64,000 nucleotides of DNA, taken from the NCBI GenBank assembly GCA_024291935.2, contig CM044311.1, positions 21,723,001-21,787,000 of the forward strand. The letters are read 5' to 3'. The translations under genes and the position numbers were made by a program. The notes beneath the pieces were generated by a model. It was not told where the DNA came from, ran no database searches, and saw only the letters and a list, made by a program, of their open reading frames with translations. Positions within the stretch are counted from its first letter, which is position 1. The number at the start of each line of letters is the position of its first letter. Origin of the DNA: Okapia johnstoni. Taxonomy: Eukaryota > Chordata > Mammalia > Artiodactyla > Giraffidae. This document shows, piece after piece, positions 24,064-36,225 of this stretch.

Positions 24064-24334
24064 CATTATGTTAGCCATATAAAACAATATACTTTGCCTA
24101 CAGGCATGATTATTGAAATATCTGTCAGAAAGACACTTCCAATCTGTGTGAGCAGAGAGAAAAAAGTTATCAAAAGTTTTCTTATATCATTGATATTTGG
24201 TTGGTTTCTCATTAAAGTATAAAGTTATTCCAACTTTCAATATTTTTGCTCTATCTTAGGCAATATATTTGGAAATTATGGAAAAATAGGGAGGAACAAG
24301 ATGTAATATTTGTACTAGTTAAGAATATACTTTA

Positions 24335-24535
24335 AAAATAGATCTGGATTTGAATTCACTTGTACAGTGCATCCTTCTAGTTGTGAAACCTTGAACAACA
24401 TTCTAAATCTCTCTCAACATTTGAATATCTAGAAAGTAAAGATAAGAAAAGTACAAAGCTTATTGCTTTGAGGATTATTAGAGGCAATAAATGTAAAATA
24501 TTTAGCTCATTGCTTACAAATGAATATTAGTTACT
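24335..24535 (+). mobile_element. MIR SINE
   Basis: Order of MIR landmarks: GGATTTGAATTCACTTG, then TAGTTGTGAAACCTTGAACA, then a TCTCTCAACATTTG stretch, then GAGGATTATTAGAGGCAATA and AAAATATTTAGCTCATTGC. Heavily diverged, as expected of a mammal-wide element. Confidence 0.7.
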
Positions 24536-24639
24536 ATTTTCATTATTAGCTATTATTCAAAGGAACTATATCAAGTTTTCCTGGACAGTTTTAATTTTAT
24601 TTCAGAAACTATATGTCTCTGAGATTTAATAGTCATCCT

Positions 24640-25140
24640 TGCCTGGATAACAAATTACTACTGGCTTTAAACAACCAATTTATTTGCTTATAATCTTGTA
24701 TGTCAGCAATTTAGGATGGGCTTAGGTGGGCATTTCTCCCACAAGACTTACCTGAGGTCACTCATTGGGCCGTAGTCATCATCTGATATTTCTGGATATT
24801 CTCAGATGGATTACTTGTTTCGTATTTGTTGCTGGCAGTCAACTGGTAATCAGATAGTGGTTTTAGAGAAATACAGGTAAGATGGTTCTGCTACCAATGA
24901 TATGTAATCCTCAAGGAGGATGGATTGCGGGGGGGTATTTATATTGCAGCTTCACAGCAATTTGTCAAGGGGGTGAGAGTGGAAAGTTCCAGGCCCATCC
25001 AGGCCTAGCATCTGAAATCCTACAATGCATTTCTATAGCATTTTGTTGATCAACACAACTCACAGACCAACCCTGAATCTACAAGAAGGAGAAACGGATT
25101 CCTCCTCTTGAAGACAAGAGCAACAGAAAAATTAACATGT
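24640..25140. mobile_element. Ancient mammalian repeat, second member
   Basis: Begins AACAAATTACTACTGGC and TTTAAACAACCAATTTATTT. It resembles the unit at 18529-18960 in order and orientation. A G run (24929-24936) lies inside. The family name is not known to me. Confidence 0.45.
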
Positions 25141-25489
25141 GAAAGAGAAACTTCCATCCAGTTTGTATTTTAACTTAATGTATTTTTCTATTTTAGCTTT
25201 TTATCATAGACCCTGTTTCTTTTATTCTATGTAATGGATTCATTACGCTAACAAAGTATATGGCAATTCTCTATCACAGTGAAATTTCTTTTATACTTTC
25301 TGAAAATAATAGTAAACTCCTGAATATCTTTTTCTAAGCTATTGAGAGAATGGTGGTTAGCACTGGTGGACTATAATAAAAAAAAAATAGGTTTTCTCTT
25401 TTCCTTTCAGAAACATAATCTCATTTACTTCTACAAGGATTTTTTTTTTCATGGAATTATTTCTACCAGTTATAAACAACATATCATGT
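25141..25489. other. AT-rich spacer
   Basis: No gene or clear repeat. Poly-A and poly-T runs near 25378-25388 and 25440-25449. Confidence 0.4.
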
Positions 25490-25696
25490 GCTCTGTTGCT
25501 TAGTTGTGTCTGACTCTTTGTGACCCCAGGGACTGTAGACTGTCAGGTCCCTCTGTCTATGAAATTTCCCAAACAACAATATTGGAGTGGATTCTCATTT
25601 CCTTCTTCAGGGGATCTTACCAACCCAGGGATCAAAACTTGTGTCTTCTGCATTGGCAGATGGATTCTTTACCACTGTACCATCTAGGAAGCCCAA
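25490..25696 (-). mobile_element. Bov-tA SINE
   Basis: Antisense: GTTGCTTAGTTGTGTCTGAC, the Bov-A body, then the tRNA-like head AACCCAGGGATCAAAACTTG ending TAGGAAGCCC. Confidence 0.88.
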
Positions 25697-25776
25697 AGCA
25701 CAAAAAAGATTTTTAGTATAAGCAAGTTTTTCATTTTCATAAAAAAAAATAAGCATAGTACTTTGGCAATATTTAT

Positions 25777-26250
25777 CTAGTTCAATTGCTCAGTCATGTC
25801 CAACTCTTTGCAACCCCATGCATTGCAGCAAGCCAGGCTTCCCTGTCCATCATCAACTCCCGGAGCTTGCTCAAACTCATGTCCACCCAGTCGATGATGC
25901 AATCCAACCATCTCATCCTCTGCTGTCCCCTTTTCCTCTTGCCTTCCATCTTTTCCAGCATCAGGGTGTTTTCAAATGAGTCAGTTGTTCGCATCAGGTG
26001 GCCAAAGTATAGCTTCAGCATCAGTCCTTCCAATGAATATTCAGAACTGATTTCCCTTAAGATGGACTGGTTTGATCTCTTTGCAGTCCAAGGGACTCTC
26101 AAGACTTCTCCAACACCACAGTTGCATCAATTCTTCAGTGCTCAGCTTTCTTTATAGTCCAAATCTCACATCCGTACATGACTACTTGAAAACCATAGCT
26201 TTGAATAGATGGACCTTTGTTGGCAAAGTAATGTCTCTGCTTTTTAATAT
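25777..26250 (-). mobile_element. BovB LINE 3' end with 11-bp target duplication
   Basis: Antisense C-terminal domain and 3' UTR. The 3' end (GTTCAATTGCTCAGTC) is at the left and the element is truncated on the right at the KSRDITLP-equivalent region. Perfect repeat GCAATATTTAT at 25766-25776 and 26251-26261. One frame on the minus strand (25794-26102) still reads [20 protein letters not shown] but is partial. Confidence 0.93.
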
Positions 26251-26397
26251 GCAATATTTATATCATTTCACAATTTTAAATACATATCCTTCTTACCAAA
26301 TTTTGGAAAATATAATAAAGAACATAAAGTTTCAGCAATTTAATCCCTCAAAGATAGTAACACAGAACAGACTATTTAATTGTCCTTCAAGATTTTT

Positions 26398-26539
26398 GGA
26401 GAAGGCAAAGGCAACCCACTCCAGTACTTGCCTGGAGAATCCCAGGGATGGTGGAGCCCGGTGGGCTGCCGTCCATGGGATCACACAGAGGCGGACAAGA
26501 CTGAAGCAACTTAGCAGCAGCAGCAGTAGCAGCAGCAGC
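26398..26539 (+). mobile_element. Bov-A2-type monomer with (AGC)n end
   Basis: GGAGAAGGCAAAGGCAACCC, the body, then CTGAAGCAACTTAGCAGCAG running into an interrupted (AGC)n tract (26511-26540). Direct repeat CAAGATTTTT at 26388-26397 and 26539-26548. Confidence 0.93.
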
Positions 26540-26548
26540 AAGATTTTT

Positions 26549-27667
26549 AAACTCTCAGTTTATTCATTTTGTGTACTTGAGGTTGAACCATATATTAACT
26601 TGTATATCTTGCTATTCTTACTAAACTCTAGCACACTTTTAATATACCATATGATCATCACTGTTTCTTTGGCATTGAGTGATGTTAGCATATAGTAGTA
26701 CTAGATGTTTATTTTCCCTAATAAATATTGAATGAAATTTCAGATTGAGTACTTTAAACCCCACTTATCTATTGAAACTCAAAAATAACTTGTATTTTTC
26801 TAAAAAAGGAATCTTTGTTCATTAAAAATCATCTACTGGTCATGGAATAAAGGTCACAGTTCTCCATGATCAAGGGATAAAGAGTAACTAAATCGCTTAG
26901 GATTGTAATGCATTTCTCAGAAGGAGGGGACTAAAGCTGCTGATTGTTTTGCAGCTTGACAGTGAATGGGAAGCTCAGGACAATTGGCTTTATTAACTTC
27001 CTTTGATAATAGGACAAAAGCATTACTTCTTTTGCATTGTTCTTCTTCTCTTGTCAGGGGCAAGCCTCTTGACTCAATATGCTTACTACACAGCCTATTA
27101 CAGCAGTTGCAGTCAAGCAGAAATCAGGATAGGCATGCTTCGTGCACTTGAGCTTTCCATATCCTTATTTAAAAAACACATAGATTGATTTAGCCATTGA
27201 CGTGCTCTCTTTGCTCATCTAGAGATGTGAGAGAATCAGCAACTCTAATGAGCACAAAAGGTTGTGGCACGAGAAGACACTGAAGCTATTAGAGGCTACG
27301 TCCCATTTAAGCTTCCCTGCCCAAAGAGTGAGACCATGCCTTTGGCTTCATCAATATTTTACAATTATGTTGGACTATAGTGCCTATGAAAAATTGCAGA
27401 AGAGTGGAAAGGAATAAAATAAATGGCATCCAGGATTTATTTTTAAAAATAAATGAGGACAATCATTTTAGAGTTGTGCATGAGTCACACGTGCCACGTG
27501 TCAAGGAGTTTTCAATCCCAGGGCATTTCTTTTCATTTTTAATGAAAGCATTATTTTTGGTTCTTCTTGGGAGATAGTGCTGGATAAAGAGCTTAGAAAA
27601 GCAACTCCCATTCTATTCAATATCTCTTTATATATCGCTCTGTTTCATGATTTAAATACAGACAACC
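26549..27667. other. Unique-looking DNA, nothing recognised
   Basis: Less AT-rich around 26930-27320. Frames of 60-70 codons occur but none resembles a known protein and none has a supported start or splice context. Confidence 0.45.
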
Positions 27668-27677
27668 ATCTCATATA

Positions 27678-27893
27678 GGGACTCCTCTTGTGGCTCATTG
27701 GTAAAGAATCTGCCTGCAATGCAAGAGACTTGAGTTCAATTCTTGAGTCAGGAAGATGCCCTGGAGAAGGAAATGTCAACTCACTCCTATATTCTTGCCT
27801 GGAAATCCCTATGGACAGAGTCCAGAAGGCTACAGTCCATGGGGTCACAAAAGTGTCAAAAGTCGGATATGACTCAGTGACTAAGCAACAACA
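27678..27893 (+). mobile_element. Bov-tA SINE with 10-bp target duplication
   Basis: Head CCTCTTGTGGCTCATTGG, then GAGTTCAATTCTTGAGTCAG, then the Bov-A body, ending GACTAAGCAACAACA. Direct repeat ATCTCATATA at 27668-27677 and 27894-27903. Confidence 0.93.
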
Positions 27894-27903
27894 ATCTCAT
27901 ATA

Positions 27904-28473
27904 CCATATATATTGACAGTAAATGTTGGTAGAGCTTTTCCACTCACATTACCTAATCATGTGTGGTTTTAATTTTGGTATTTCCTGGCATACACAGTCA
28001 GTTACTCCCATATACCTTTGGTGAACATATCCCCAGAAATAATAACAAGGAAACAAACACACAGAAACAAACAGTAATACATTCTTTAGTTCATTTTTAT
28101 TTTATGTCATGGAAAAATTGAACCAGATAAACAGGCAGGAGAAACTTTATTCAAGACTATTGAAACAGGGAGAGAAGATTAATTTAAAAAACTGTTATAA
28201 AATACCAGGCAAAACAAGATGAGAACCTAAGTTGTTATCTTGGCCATGCTACATAAAATTATTTAATATAATTACTTTAAGACATTTGAATGTACTTATA
28301 ATTGCTTTTAATTGTGATTACATGTAATTATGATATGAAGTTTTTTTTTTAATTTTAGTGCCAAATTTGAGACCTATATAAACACCTTTATTTAAATGTT
28401 TAATCTAAGAAGTTACAGTAATTTGTTTATTCATAGGGTTTCATTTTTATTTGTTCCTAAAATAGTCCCCTAA
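27904..28473. other. AT-rich spacer
   Basis: No recognisable element. Confidence 0.4.
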
Positions 28474-28481
28474 AACTGGAT

Positions 28482-28696
28482 TTTCCCAGGTGGCTCAATA
28501 GTTAAGAATCCACCTGCTATTGCAGGATACCTGAGTTTGATCCCTGTGTCAGGAAGATCCCCTGGAGAAAAAAACGGCAACCTACTCCAGTATCCATGTC
28601 TGGGAAATCCCATGGACAGAGGATCCTGAAGGCCTACAGTCCATGGGATTGCCAAAGAGTCAGACACAACTTAGCAACTAAAAAACAAGAAAATTC
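28482..28696 (+). mobile_element. Bov-tA SINE with 8-bp target duplication
   Basis: Head TTTCCCAGGTGGCTCAATAG, box-B-like GAGTTTGATCCC, Bov-A body, A-rich end. Direct repeat AACTGGAT at 28474-28481 and 28697-28704. Confidence 0.9.
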
Positions 28697-28704
28697 AACT
28701 GGAT

Positions 28705-29229
28705 GTGTTTAGAAGTATATACTAAATTATGTGTGTCTACTAATATATATCATTTATATCTATTTCACTTCTACATTTATATCTATATTGTTAGATGTAT
28801 ATTTTAGTAATCTGGTGATGATTGTATTATTTCATGCTTTCTTTTAAATGTTCACTTTTAAAGTTCTGGGGAAATTCGTGAAAGTGAATTTGAACCTATG
28901 GATTTATCTGTCCTTTTCCACTTTGCCATTACTTTACATCTCTCCTACCACCCTCTATTCTATCACAAACATAAAGACTTTGCTTGGTGTATAAGTGTAG
29001 ATATAATTGTTAAAGTCTTACACAGTCATTTGAGAAGAATTTCCAACAAGAATAAGGAGTAGTTTTTTTTTTTTCCGTTTTAACAGTAGGTACTTTTGTC
29101 TCCTTCACATGAACCATCATCTTATATGGGTTTTACTTAATTGAGAAAATATCAAATCAATTTTTAGCATAAATATACCAAATTTCCTGTGAGCATGATG
29201 TATCAATTAAATATGATTTTTAAAATACC
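28705..29229. other. AT-rich spacer
   Basis: Nothing recognised. Confidence 0.4.
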
Positions 29230-29242
29230 TTTAGTAGTATCT

Positions 29243-29375
29243 GCTGCTGCTGCTACTAAGTCGCTTCAGTCGTGTCCGACTCTGTGCGACCCCATAGACG
29301 TCAGCCCACCAGGCTCCGCTGTCCCTGGGATTCTCCAGGCAAGAACACTGGAGTGGGTTGCCATTTCCTTCTCCA
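29243..29375 (-). mobile_element. Bov-A2-type monomer, young, 13-bp target duplication
   Basis: Antisense. It starts with a short (GCT)n, then AAGTCGCTTCAGTCGTGTCC, and ends GGTTGCCATTTCCTTCTCCA. Perfect 13-bp repeat TTTAGTAGTATCT at 29230-29242 and 29376-29388. CpG sites such as GTCGTGTCCGAC are still intact, which points to a recent insertion. Confidence 0.95.
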
Positions 29376-29388
29376 TTTAGTAGTATCT

Positions 29389-29817
29389 AAGACACACCTA
29401 ATAGGAACATTTCAGCTTTCAGAACACCCACACAGCATTTCAGATTAAACCACCTCTACTCAATCTCCACACACAATGAGACAGTTTTTAGTATATGTCA
29501 GAAAGTACCGATAATCTTTCTACATGAGAGCTCTTATCACTTGGTGTACTTGGGTTTCCTTCCAGGGGGTAAGAATTTCTGTCGAATAAATGCTAGTAAT
29601 ATCTAGCATGTAGGAGATGGCAATTCATCAGCAGAAAACACATTTCAACCTAAAATCTGAACACAAATACACTTGAGGCAAATTGCTTCTGAGGATTTAA
29701 TGTTTGATTTCCTTAATTGTCAAGTATTTTATTATTAAACTTCTGATAAACATTAGAAGAGAGGGAGAGAAATGGAGGGAGAGAGAGAGATTGATTCATT
29801 GATTGAGGTGGATAGAG
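29389..29817. other. Unassigned sequence with GA-rich tract
   Basis: Nothing recognised except a purine-rich GA tract at about 29755-29792. Confidence 0.45.
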
Positions 29818-30010
29818 AGGAACTGCCAGTGATCAAACCCAGGTCTCCTGCATTTCAAGTGGATTCTTTACCAGCTTAGTCACAAGGGAAGCCCAAGAAT
29901 ACTGTAGTGGGTAACTTATCCCTTCTTTGGGGGATCTTCCCAACCCAGGAATTGAACTAGGGTCTCCTGCATTACAGGAAGTTTCTTTACCAACTGAGCT
30001 ATCAGGGGGT
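29818..30010 (-). mobile_element. Two Bov-tA fragments in tandem
   Basis: 29818-29892 and 29893-30010 each end in an antisense tRNA-like head (GATCAAACCCAGGTCTCC and GAATTGAACTAGGGTCTCC). Either two nested insertions or a duplication of the head region. Confidence 0.75.
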
Positions 30011-31451
30011 AATAGATAATTTAATTCAGTTTTCCAACTGTTGACAAGTGATTTCATTTTATTTGGAAATTGAGAATCTCTTTGATGTGTTTATATGTTT
30101 CTTTAATTAAAAAGTGCAATCATGAATTTTCAAATTTAGATTTGAGTACTTTTAAATAAATGTAACTTACTAAATTCCACTTTTGACTAGAAAGTAAATG
30201 AAGGAGAGAAAGACTCATGTTTAATTTACTTTCCTTGACATCATGTTTTTTTGCTCAGATCAGTCCTCAAAATTTTTCATGAGAAAATTGACCTTAGTCT
30301 TTCTTCAAAATATATGAAAATAAATGAGATTACAGAATTTTATTTTAAAAGGACAAAAGAGTATGTTACAGAAGAATATTGTAGTTTTCTATGAGTCTAG
30401 TGTGGGTTGGGTCATTGGGATTTAGGAATTGGGATATGAAGCAGAGGAGAGGTTCGGAGAAAACAATGAGAAGATGAACATAAAGTGAAAAACTTTGAAG
30501 AGATTTTGGATGAAAAAGTAAAAAGCATTCTGAGAAGAATACCATTAATATTTAAAATTTAGGAAGATACATGATAACTACTAGGAAATCTGATTTTAGC
30601 CCTCTTGATAATTTCAATAGAAAATTAAATATTGTGCACATGTATTGAATGACCACAAGTGTCTAGATGATAGCAAATATTAAGAATGTTATATTAATTA
30701 TATTTGTTATATGATATTTCAAGTGTTTGATTAATCTTTTAAAATAATAACTTCTAAATATTTCATATTAAAAAATCAATGTGCTCTTCACAATAAATAT
30801 AATTTCAGATTTCAAACTGCATATTTTATGATCCTACAATTGATTTCAAAAGCTATGAAAAAGGAAATGTCATTCTTGATTTATTATCAATTAATTGCAA
30901 TTTTTGAAAAAAATAAAGACTGTAGACAGCCTCTTGTTCCCAAAGGTTCAACTGCTGAAATATTTAAAAATACAAATGTAAATAATTATAATTATATAAA
31001 TAGTATTACTATATTACTACATATGAAACTAAACAAATACACAGATGTATGTGTATGTATATATGTATGTATGTTTTGTTCATCAAAATACATCAAACTT
31101 GATGTATTTGTATATAACTTCTGATGTATTTTTTCTATTGTTTCTACTCAAATTGTTGAACACAAAATGCCATCAAATAAAGATAGCTATTTCTACTTAT
31201 TAATGTTTAATTGCAGCATTTGTGATTCACTCAAGTTAATGTTATATATTTTCAACAGGACTCTTTTGGAAAATACTCATTTTGAACATATAATGTTTTG
31301 AGCATATCAAGAATATGTCTTCTAATATTAATTATTTTTAGATATATGGTTATTGAAACCATATACCTGAGGCCGATTATCTAAACCTGATTTATGTTAG
31401 AAGAAGATATGTTTGCATAGTAAGTAATTTAATTTTATTATTTTTACTTAA
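30011..31451. other. AT-rich sequence, nothing recognised
   Basis: No gene or clear repeat. A loose (TGTA)n tract lies near 31042-31075. Confidence 0.45.
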
Positions 31452-31628
31452 AGTGAAAGTCGCTCAGTCGTGCCCAACTCTTTGCAACCCATGGACTGGT
31501 CCATGGAATTCTTCAGGCCAGAATACTGGAGTGGTTAGCCTTTCCCTTCTCCAGGAGATCTTCCCAACCTAGGGATCAAACCCAGGTCTCCCACATGGCA
31601 GGTGGATTCTTTACTAGCTGAGCCACAA
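31452..31628 (-). mobile_element. Bov-tA SINE
   Basis: Antisense: GTCGCTCAGTCGTGCCCAAC, the Bov-A body, then AACCTAGGGATCAAACCCAG and TTTACTAGCTGAGCCACAAG. Confidence 0.88.
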
Positions 31629-33184
31629 GCATCTGTTGCACCTTTTGTTTCCTTAAAACAATGCATTTCATTAAGAATAATTTCAATATGTCAGCAAAAT
31701 TTAAACTATTTATATTTTTGAAATGAAACAAGTTATCAAAAGTATAATAAAAGATGAAGGGGCAAATACACACTCTCAAATTCTGAAAATTCAAGAGGTC
31801 CAGCTCATTCTAGTGAACTCTTGAATGGCATATGCATATTTGTTCATATACAACATTCAACACTTTTAACTGTGGTAATTAATTCATGAACATATAACAC
31901 AATTACATCAATAAACTAGATTTATCAGACTGTGTTTCATCACAAATTAGGATAAGTTTCTAGTATACATTATACTAGCATAATACATTTGAACGTAAAA
32001 ATAGGTTAAATAATATACTATGTTTCAGTAGTTTGATAAAGTAGAATTTTAAATTGGCAGTCTTAGTTCAAAAGTATATATGCAGTAATTCTATTATTAT
32101 TTATATGCTAAAGTTCTGTTTGAATTATGGATTTCAAAAAGAAGTAACAAGGGCATAAATCATAGATTCTTGTAGGATATTGATGAAGTTTGGTTTTACT
32201 CAGATTGAGTTAAGGGGTGACAGGGTGATTTTTGAGCAGAGGAGTGATGGAGGTCTGGAGTTTTCTGTAATTAACAGGTCAAGTGGCTGTTTTTTTTTTT
32301 TATAACAGACTGAAGGAGAGAGGAAATACTTTCAATAAGGAAAAAACAACTGGAAGCTTAAAGTAATAATCCAGACAAGAGATGCTGGTTGTGGTAGAGA
32401 TGGCTAGAACTAGTCCAGTTTATGAACATATTATAAAACTAATGATGACAGGAATTACAATCAGTGCATTGTTTTGTTGATTATATCTTTTGCTTTGTTC
32501 TTAATTTTGTAACTCCTATAACTTTTGTATTGAATCTTATGGTTGGGTTCTATATCTTTCATTGTCTTCATGTATACCCTAAATATCTTATGCAGTTCTA
32601 CTGTTGGTCTTGTTGAATTTGATGAACCTCAGTCATTCCTTTATTCTTGAAAAGAATTTGAAGCCTTTTTTTTTTTTCCTCTTTTTCAATTGCATAGATA
32701 GGACAGTTTACTGCTAGGTCTTTTATCTGAGTGTAAATTCTTACTGAAAGATCCTTGTGAAACAGAAAAAGTACAGGGCTTATAAGTTAATAGACCTTGC
32801 TAAAACCCTTCAAGTTGAGATGCTTAAGGAGGTGGCCTTGCATGCAGGAATTAAATTTAAACAAATCAATCCTTTCCTCTGCCTTAATAAATCACAGCAA
32901 ACCCAGAGCTTCTTCATATTTTCTTCAGGTTTCTGCTTCAACCTCCTCTACTACCTCTTCTAGTTAATACTAAATTGTGTTTTTTTCTAACTGAACAGTA
33001 AGTCCTTTACAGCTGGAGAGAGGCCAGATAAATTAGTTTGCTCAATTTAGTCTCCTGTATGTGAAATTATCTTTCCCCTATCACTTAAATCTGTTTGTGT
33101 TAGGAAAATTTAATTCTCTCCAAGGTGATAGATCTGATAACAATTGAAATAGGCCATGTATAAATGAACTACATTAGTTGAAAC

Positions 33185-33224
<40 letters not shown>

Positions 33225-33589
33225 AACTATATATATATATATACTGACAGAGTGAAATTAACATTTTAGTAATTTGGAGAGATTAAATTTAGACATTGTG
33301 ATAATGGACATAACAATATGTTCTACAACTAGTTAGTTCGAATAATTAATTCATATGTGTTCAGATGGTATAATAATATCAGTAATAAAGAAAACTCTGT
33401 AGCTTCCAGGATGTATACTGATGACTAACATTTTCACTGATGTGAATGAGACAAACTAATAGAAGAATTCTCCATTCCCAATGCATTAAATGATAAATAA
33501 GCAAACAAAAATTCTATTCTTCAGGGTGATATGAGAAAGTTAAAATATGACGTAGCCTTCCTCTTTCCCATCCTTATTTGTAAAAATAA
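31629..33589. other. AT-rich sequence; possible ancient repeats
   Basis: 32200-32440 (TTTTTGAGCAGAGGAGTGAT, later AATCCAGACAAGAGATGCTG) resembles a mammal-wide repeat of uncertain name. 32470-32660 loosely resembles antisense L1. A (TA)n tract is at 33186-33222. No gene found. Confidence 0.4.
33186..33243. repeat. (TA)n tracts
   Basis: About 17 TA units at 33187-33221, a short break, then about 8 more at 33229-33243. Self-complementary and likely unstable in length. Confidence 0.9.
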
Positions 33590-33596
33590 GCTATTT

Positions 33597-33911
33597 TTTT
33601 ATTGTTATTTATGTATTTATGACTGTGCTAGGTCTTCATTGCTTATCAGGCTTTTGTCTAGTTGTGGTGCCCAGACTTCTCACTGTAGTGTCTTCTTTTG
33701 TTGAGAAGCACAGGCCCTAGGACATGCCCTGTGCTTTCAGCTGTGGCACATGGGCTCAGTAGTTGCAGCTCCAAAGGCTCTAGATCATGTGCTCAGTAGT
33801 TGTGGCTCTTTGGCTTACTTGCTCTGTGGCATCCTCCCAGACAAGGGATCAAATCCATGTCTCCTGCATTAGCAGGCGAATTCTTTACCACTGAGCCATC
33901 AGAGAGCCCAG
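33597..33911 (-). mobile_element. CHR-type SINE (cetartiodactyl)
   Basis: Antisense order: (ATTT)-like tail, CTAGGTCTTCATTGCT, repeated TCAGTAGTTG blocks, GCTTACTTGCTCTGTGGCAT, then the tRNA-like head ATCAAATCCATGTCTCCTGC ending CTGAGCCATCAGAGAGCCC. Short direct repeat GCTATTT at 33590-33596 and 33912-33918. CHR SINEs are found in ruminants, whales and hippos, so this copy predates the Bov-specific ones. Confidence 0.88.
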
Positions 33912-33918
33912 GCTATTT

Positions 33919-35205
33919 CTTATGACCAGCACTTTTCCATGCCTGTGGAACTTTATAGGCAGATAGTGTGGGTGTTTTGAGGCATATTATTCCTGATTGA
34001 TTCAGATGCTTTGTCCCCATGGCATCGTTAGTTGCTTTACTTGGGAGGTATGTGGTAGAATAAAGATAGAACTTATCCTACAAATTTTTGTTAGTCAAAG
34101 GACACCAGGTTCCTGCCCAAATGGGCCCCCAGTTTTATGGTTCCATATTTTTAATTCTTTGCATTGAAATGGATACCCATCCCAAATCATTCCCTTTCAT
34201 AGTTTATTTATACTGTGGTAGGAATGGTAATTGCCAGTCTATTTGTTATCATTCATTGAATCTACCCAAATCTCTTGATATTTCCCCCAAAGCTCTTTTA
34301 AATACATAAAAGGCTTTCTCAGAATATGACATTTACAATTACATAATGGTTTCTTAATAGTTCTCTAATTATTTCTCATCTATGTGTTTCATTATTTACA
34401 CGCAGATGTCAGAATGAGAGACTGAAAGAAATTATATAAATATAGTTTCTTTGTTTGTAAATTTCCTGAAGTAAACAGCCCAGAGTGTACCTGCCAACAC
34501 TGTTCTACATTGAATACAATAACCCTGAAACCAAACTGGCAACTAGAGCTCCAGCTATCAGATATTGACTTTAGGCAGCAGGCTGGAGGAAGCCTTGATG
34601 AATGAAAGGATCAAAGTGTGTGCATTAACTATCTTTTGAAGAAAAATGCCCCAACTTTCACAAGATGCTTCTGCTTATATTGGGCATTAGTTTAGTACAG
34701 GGTCATTGCTATACTGCTTTTGTTCTAAGTAGTCATGTTTTTAGTTTCTCAGCCTGTCTTTGATGACAGTTTCAGCAAGTGTCTCAGTTACATAATTGCC
34801 CATTGAGAAGGAAACATGAATTGGACATTCAAAGGTATTAAGTTATGTAATTTGACGAAAATTAAGTTACTTATTTGTACTAAAACCAGTTTTATGTCTT
34901 TGTATCTAGTTGATACATACACACATACATACAAACATATATATATTCAGTGTTTTGCCTATCAATTTATTTCTTCATTGTTACAATTTTCTTCTGATAT
35001 TATGTGAGAAAATTTAACTTCTATGTTAAATGTTATCAGGAAGAATTCTTCCACAAATTCAGTTATTTCCTGTATATGTGAATGCTTATCTGCCTATATA
35101 TCAATGTCATCTTTGCAGTACTATGCCCAAGGATAATATTAGTTTAAATTACTGAGAATTTATGCTGATATCCTCATTTTACATGCTTTAGATATATATA
35201 AAAAT
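33919..35205. other. AT-rich sequence, nothing recognised
   Basis: No coding or repeat signal I can support. A short (ACAT)n-like tract lies near 34917-34942. Confidence 0.45.
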
Positions 35206-35252
35206 GATGATACGAAGATGGTGATGAATATAATCTTATGTTTTCACATCAG
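35206..35252 (+). other. 47-bp flank reused in inverted orientation at 36983-37029
   Basis: The sequence immediately outside the 3' end of the antisense BovB. Its reverse complement recurs inside the target duplication of the neighbouring sense BovB with 3 mismatches in 47. Confidence 0.9.
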
Positions 35253-36090
35253 TCAGTTCAGTTCAGTAAAGTTGCTCAGTCTGCGACACCATAGACTGCA
35301 GCACGCCAGGCTTCCCTGTCCACCACCAACTCTCAGAGCCTACTCATACTCATGTCCATTGAATCAGTGATGCTATCCAACCATCTCATCCTCTGTCTTC
35401 CCCTTCTCTTCCTGCCTTCAATCTTTCCCAGCATCTTTTTTAATGAGTTGGCTCTTTTCATCAGGTGGCCAAAATATTGGTGTTTCAGCTTCAGCATCAG
35501 TCCTTCCAATGAATATTCAGGACTGATTTCCTTTAGGATTGACTAGTTGGATCTCCTTGCAGTCCAAGGAACTCTCAAGAGTCTTCTCCAACACCACAGT
35601 TCAAAAAAATCAATTCTTCATCACTTAGCTTTCTTTATAGTCCACCTCTCACAACCGTACATGACTACTGGAAAAAAACAAAGCTTTGACTAGACAGATC
35701 TTTGTTGGTAGAGTAATGTCTCTGCTTTTTAATATGCTGTCCATGTTGGTCATAACTTTTCTTCCAAGGAGTAAGCATCTTTAAATTTCATGGCTGCAAT
35801 CACCATTTGCAGTGATTTTGGAGCCCTCAAAAATAACTTCTCTCACTGTTTCCATTGTTTCCCCATCTATTTGCCATGAAGTGATGGCACCAAATGCCAT
35901 GATCTTGATTTTCAGAATGTTGAGTTTTAAGCCAACTTTTTCACTCTCCTTTTTCACTTTCATCAAGAGTCTCTTTAGTTCTTCTTAACTTTCTGACATA
36001 AGTTTGATGTCATCTGCATATCTGAGGTTATTAATATTTCTCCTGGCAATCTTGATTTCAGCTGGTGCTTCATCCATTCCCTCAGTGTTT
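35253..36090 (-). mobile_element. BovB LINE, 5'-truncated, antisense
   Basis: From the 3' tail (TCAGTTCAGTTCAGTAAAGT, left) to just upstream of motif C (right). On the minus strand the motif region reads LRYADD in part, but a stop at 35985-35987 and further changes break the frame. 35781-35966 still reads KKESEKVGLKLNILKIKIM. No convincing target duplication was found. More diverged than its sense neighbour. Confidence 0.88.
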
Positions 36091-36225
36091 AGTTTCAAAG
36101 TGTATCCATGTGTATTTCACTTTTTCTTCACAGCTACCTTGTGGGTCTACAGCTATTCTTACCTGAGCTGTGCAACAAATACAGGTCAAAAGTAAATATT
36201 TGACAGGTCCATAAATAGTGGTAGA

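Noticed and set aside
26966..27188. Overlapping 61-codon frames as a coding exon
   Set aside because: No similarity to a known protein, two competing frames and no supported splice sites.
30828..31124. 98-codon frame as a small gene
   Set aside because: AT-rich low-complexity sequence, no recognisable domain, no promoter or splice context; expected by chance.
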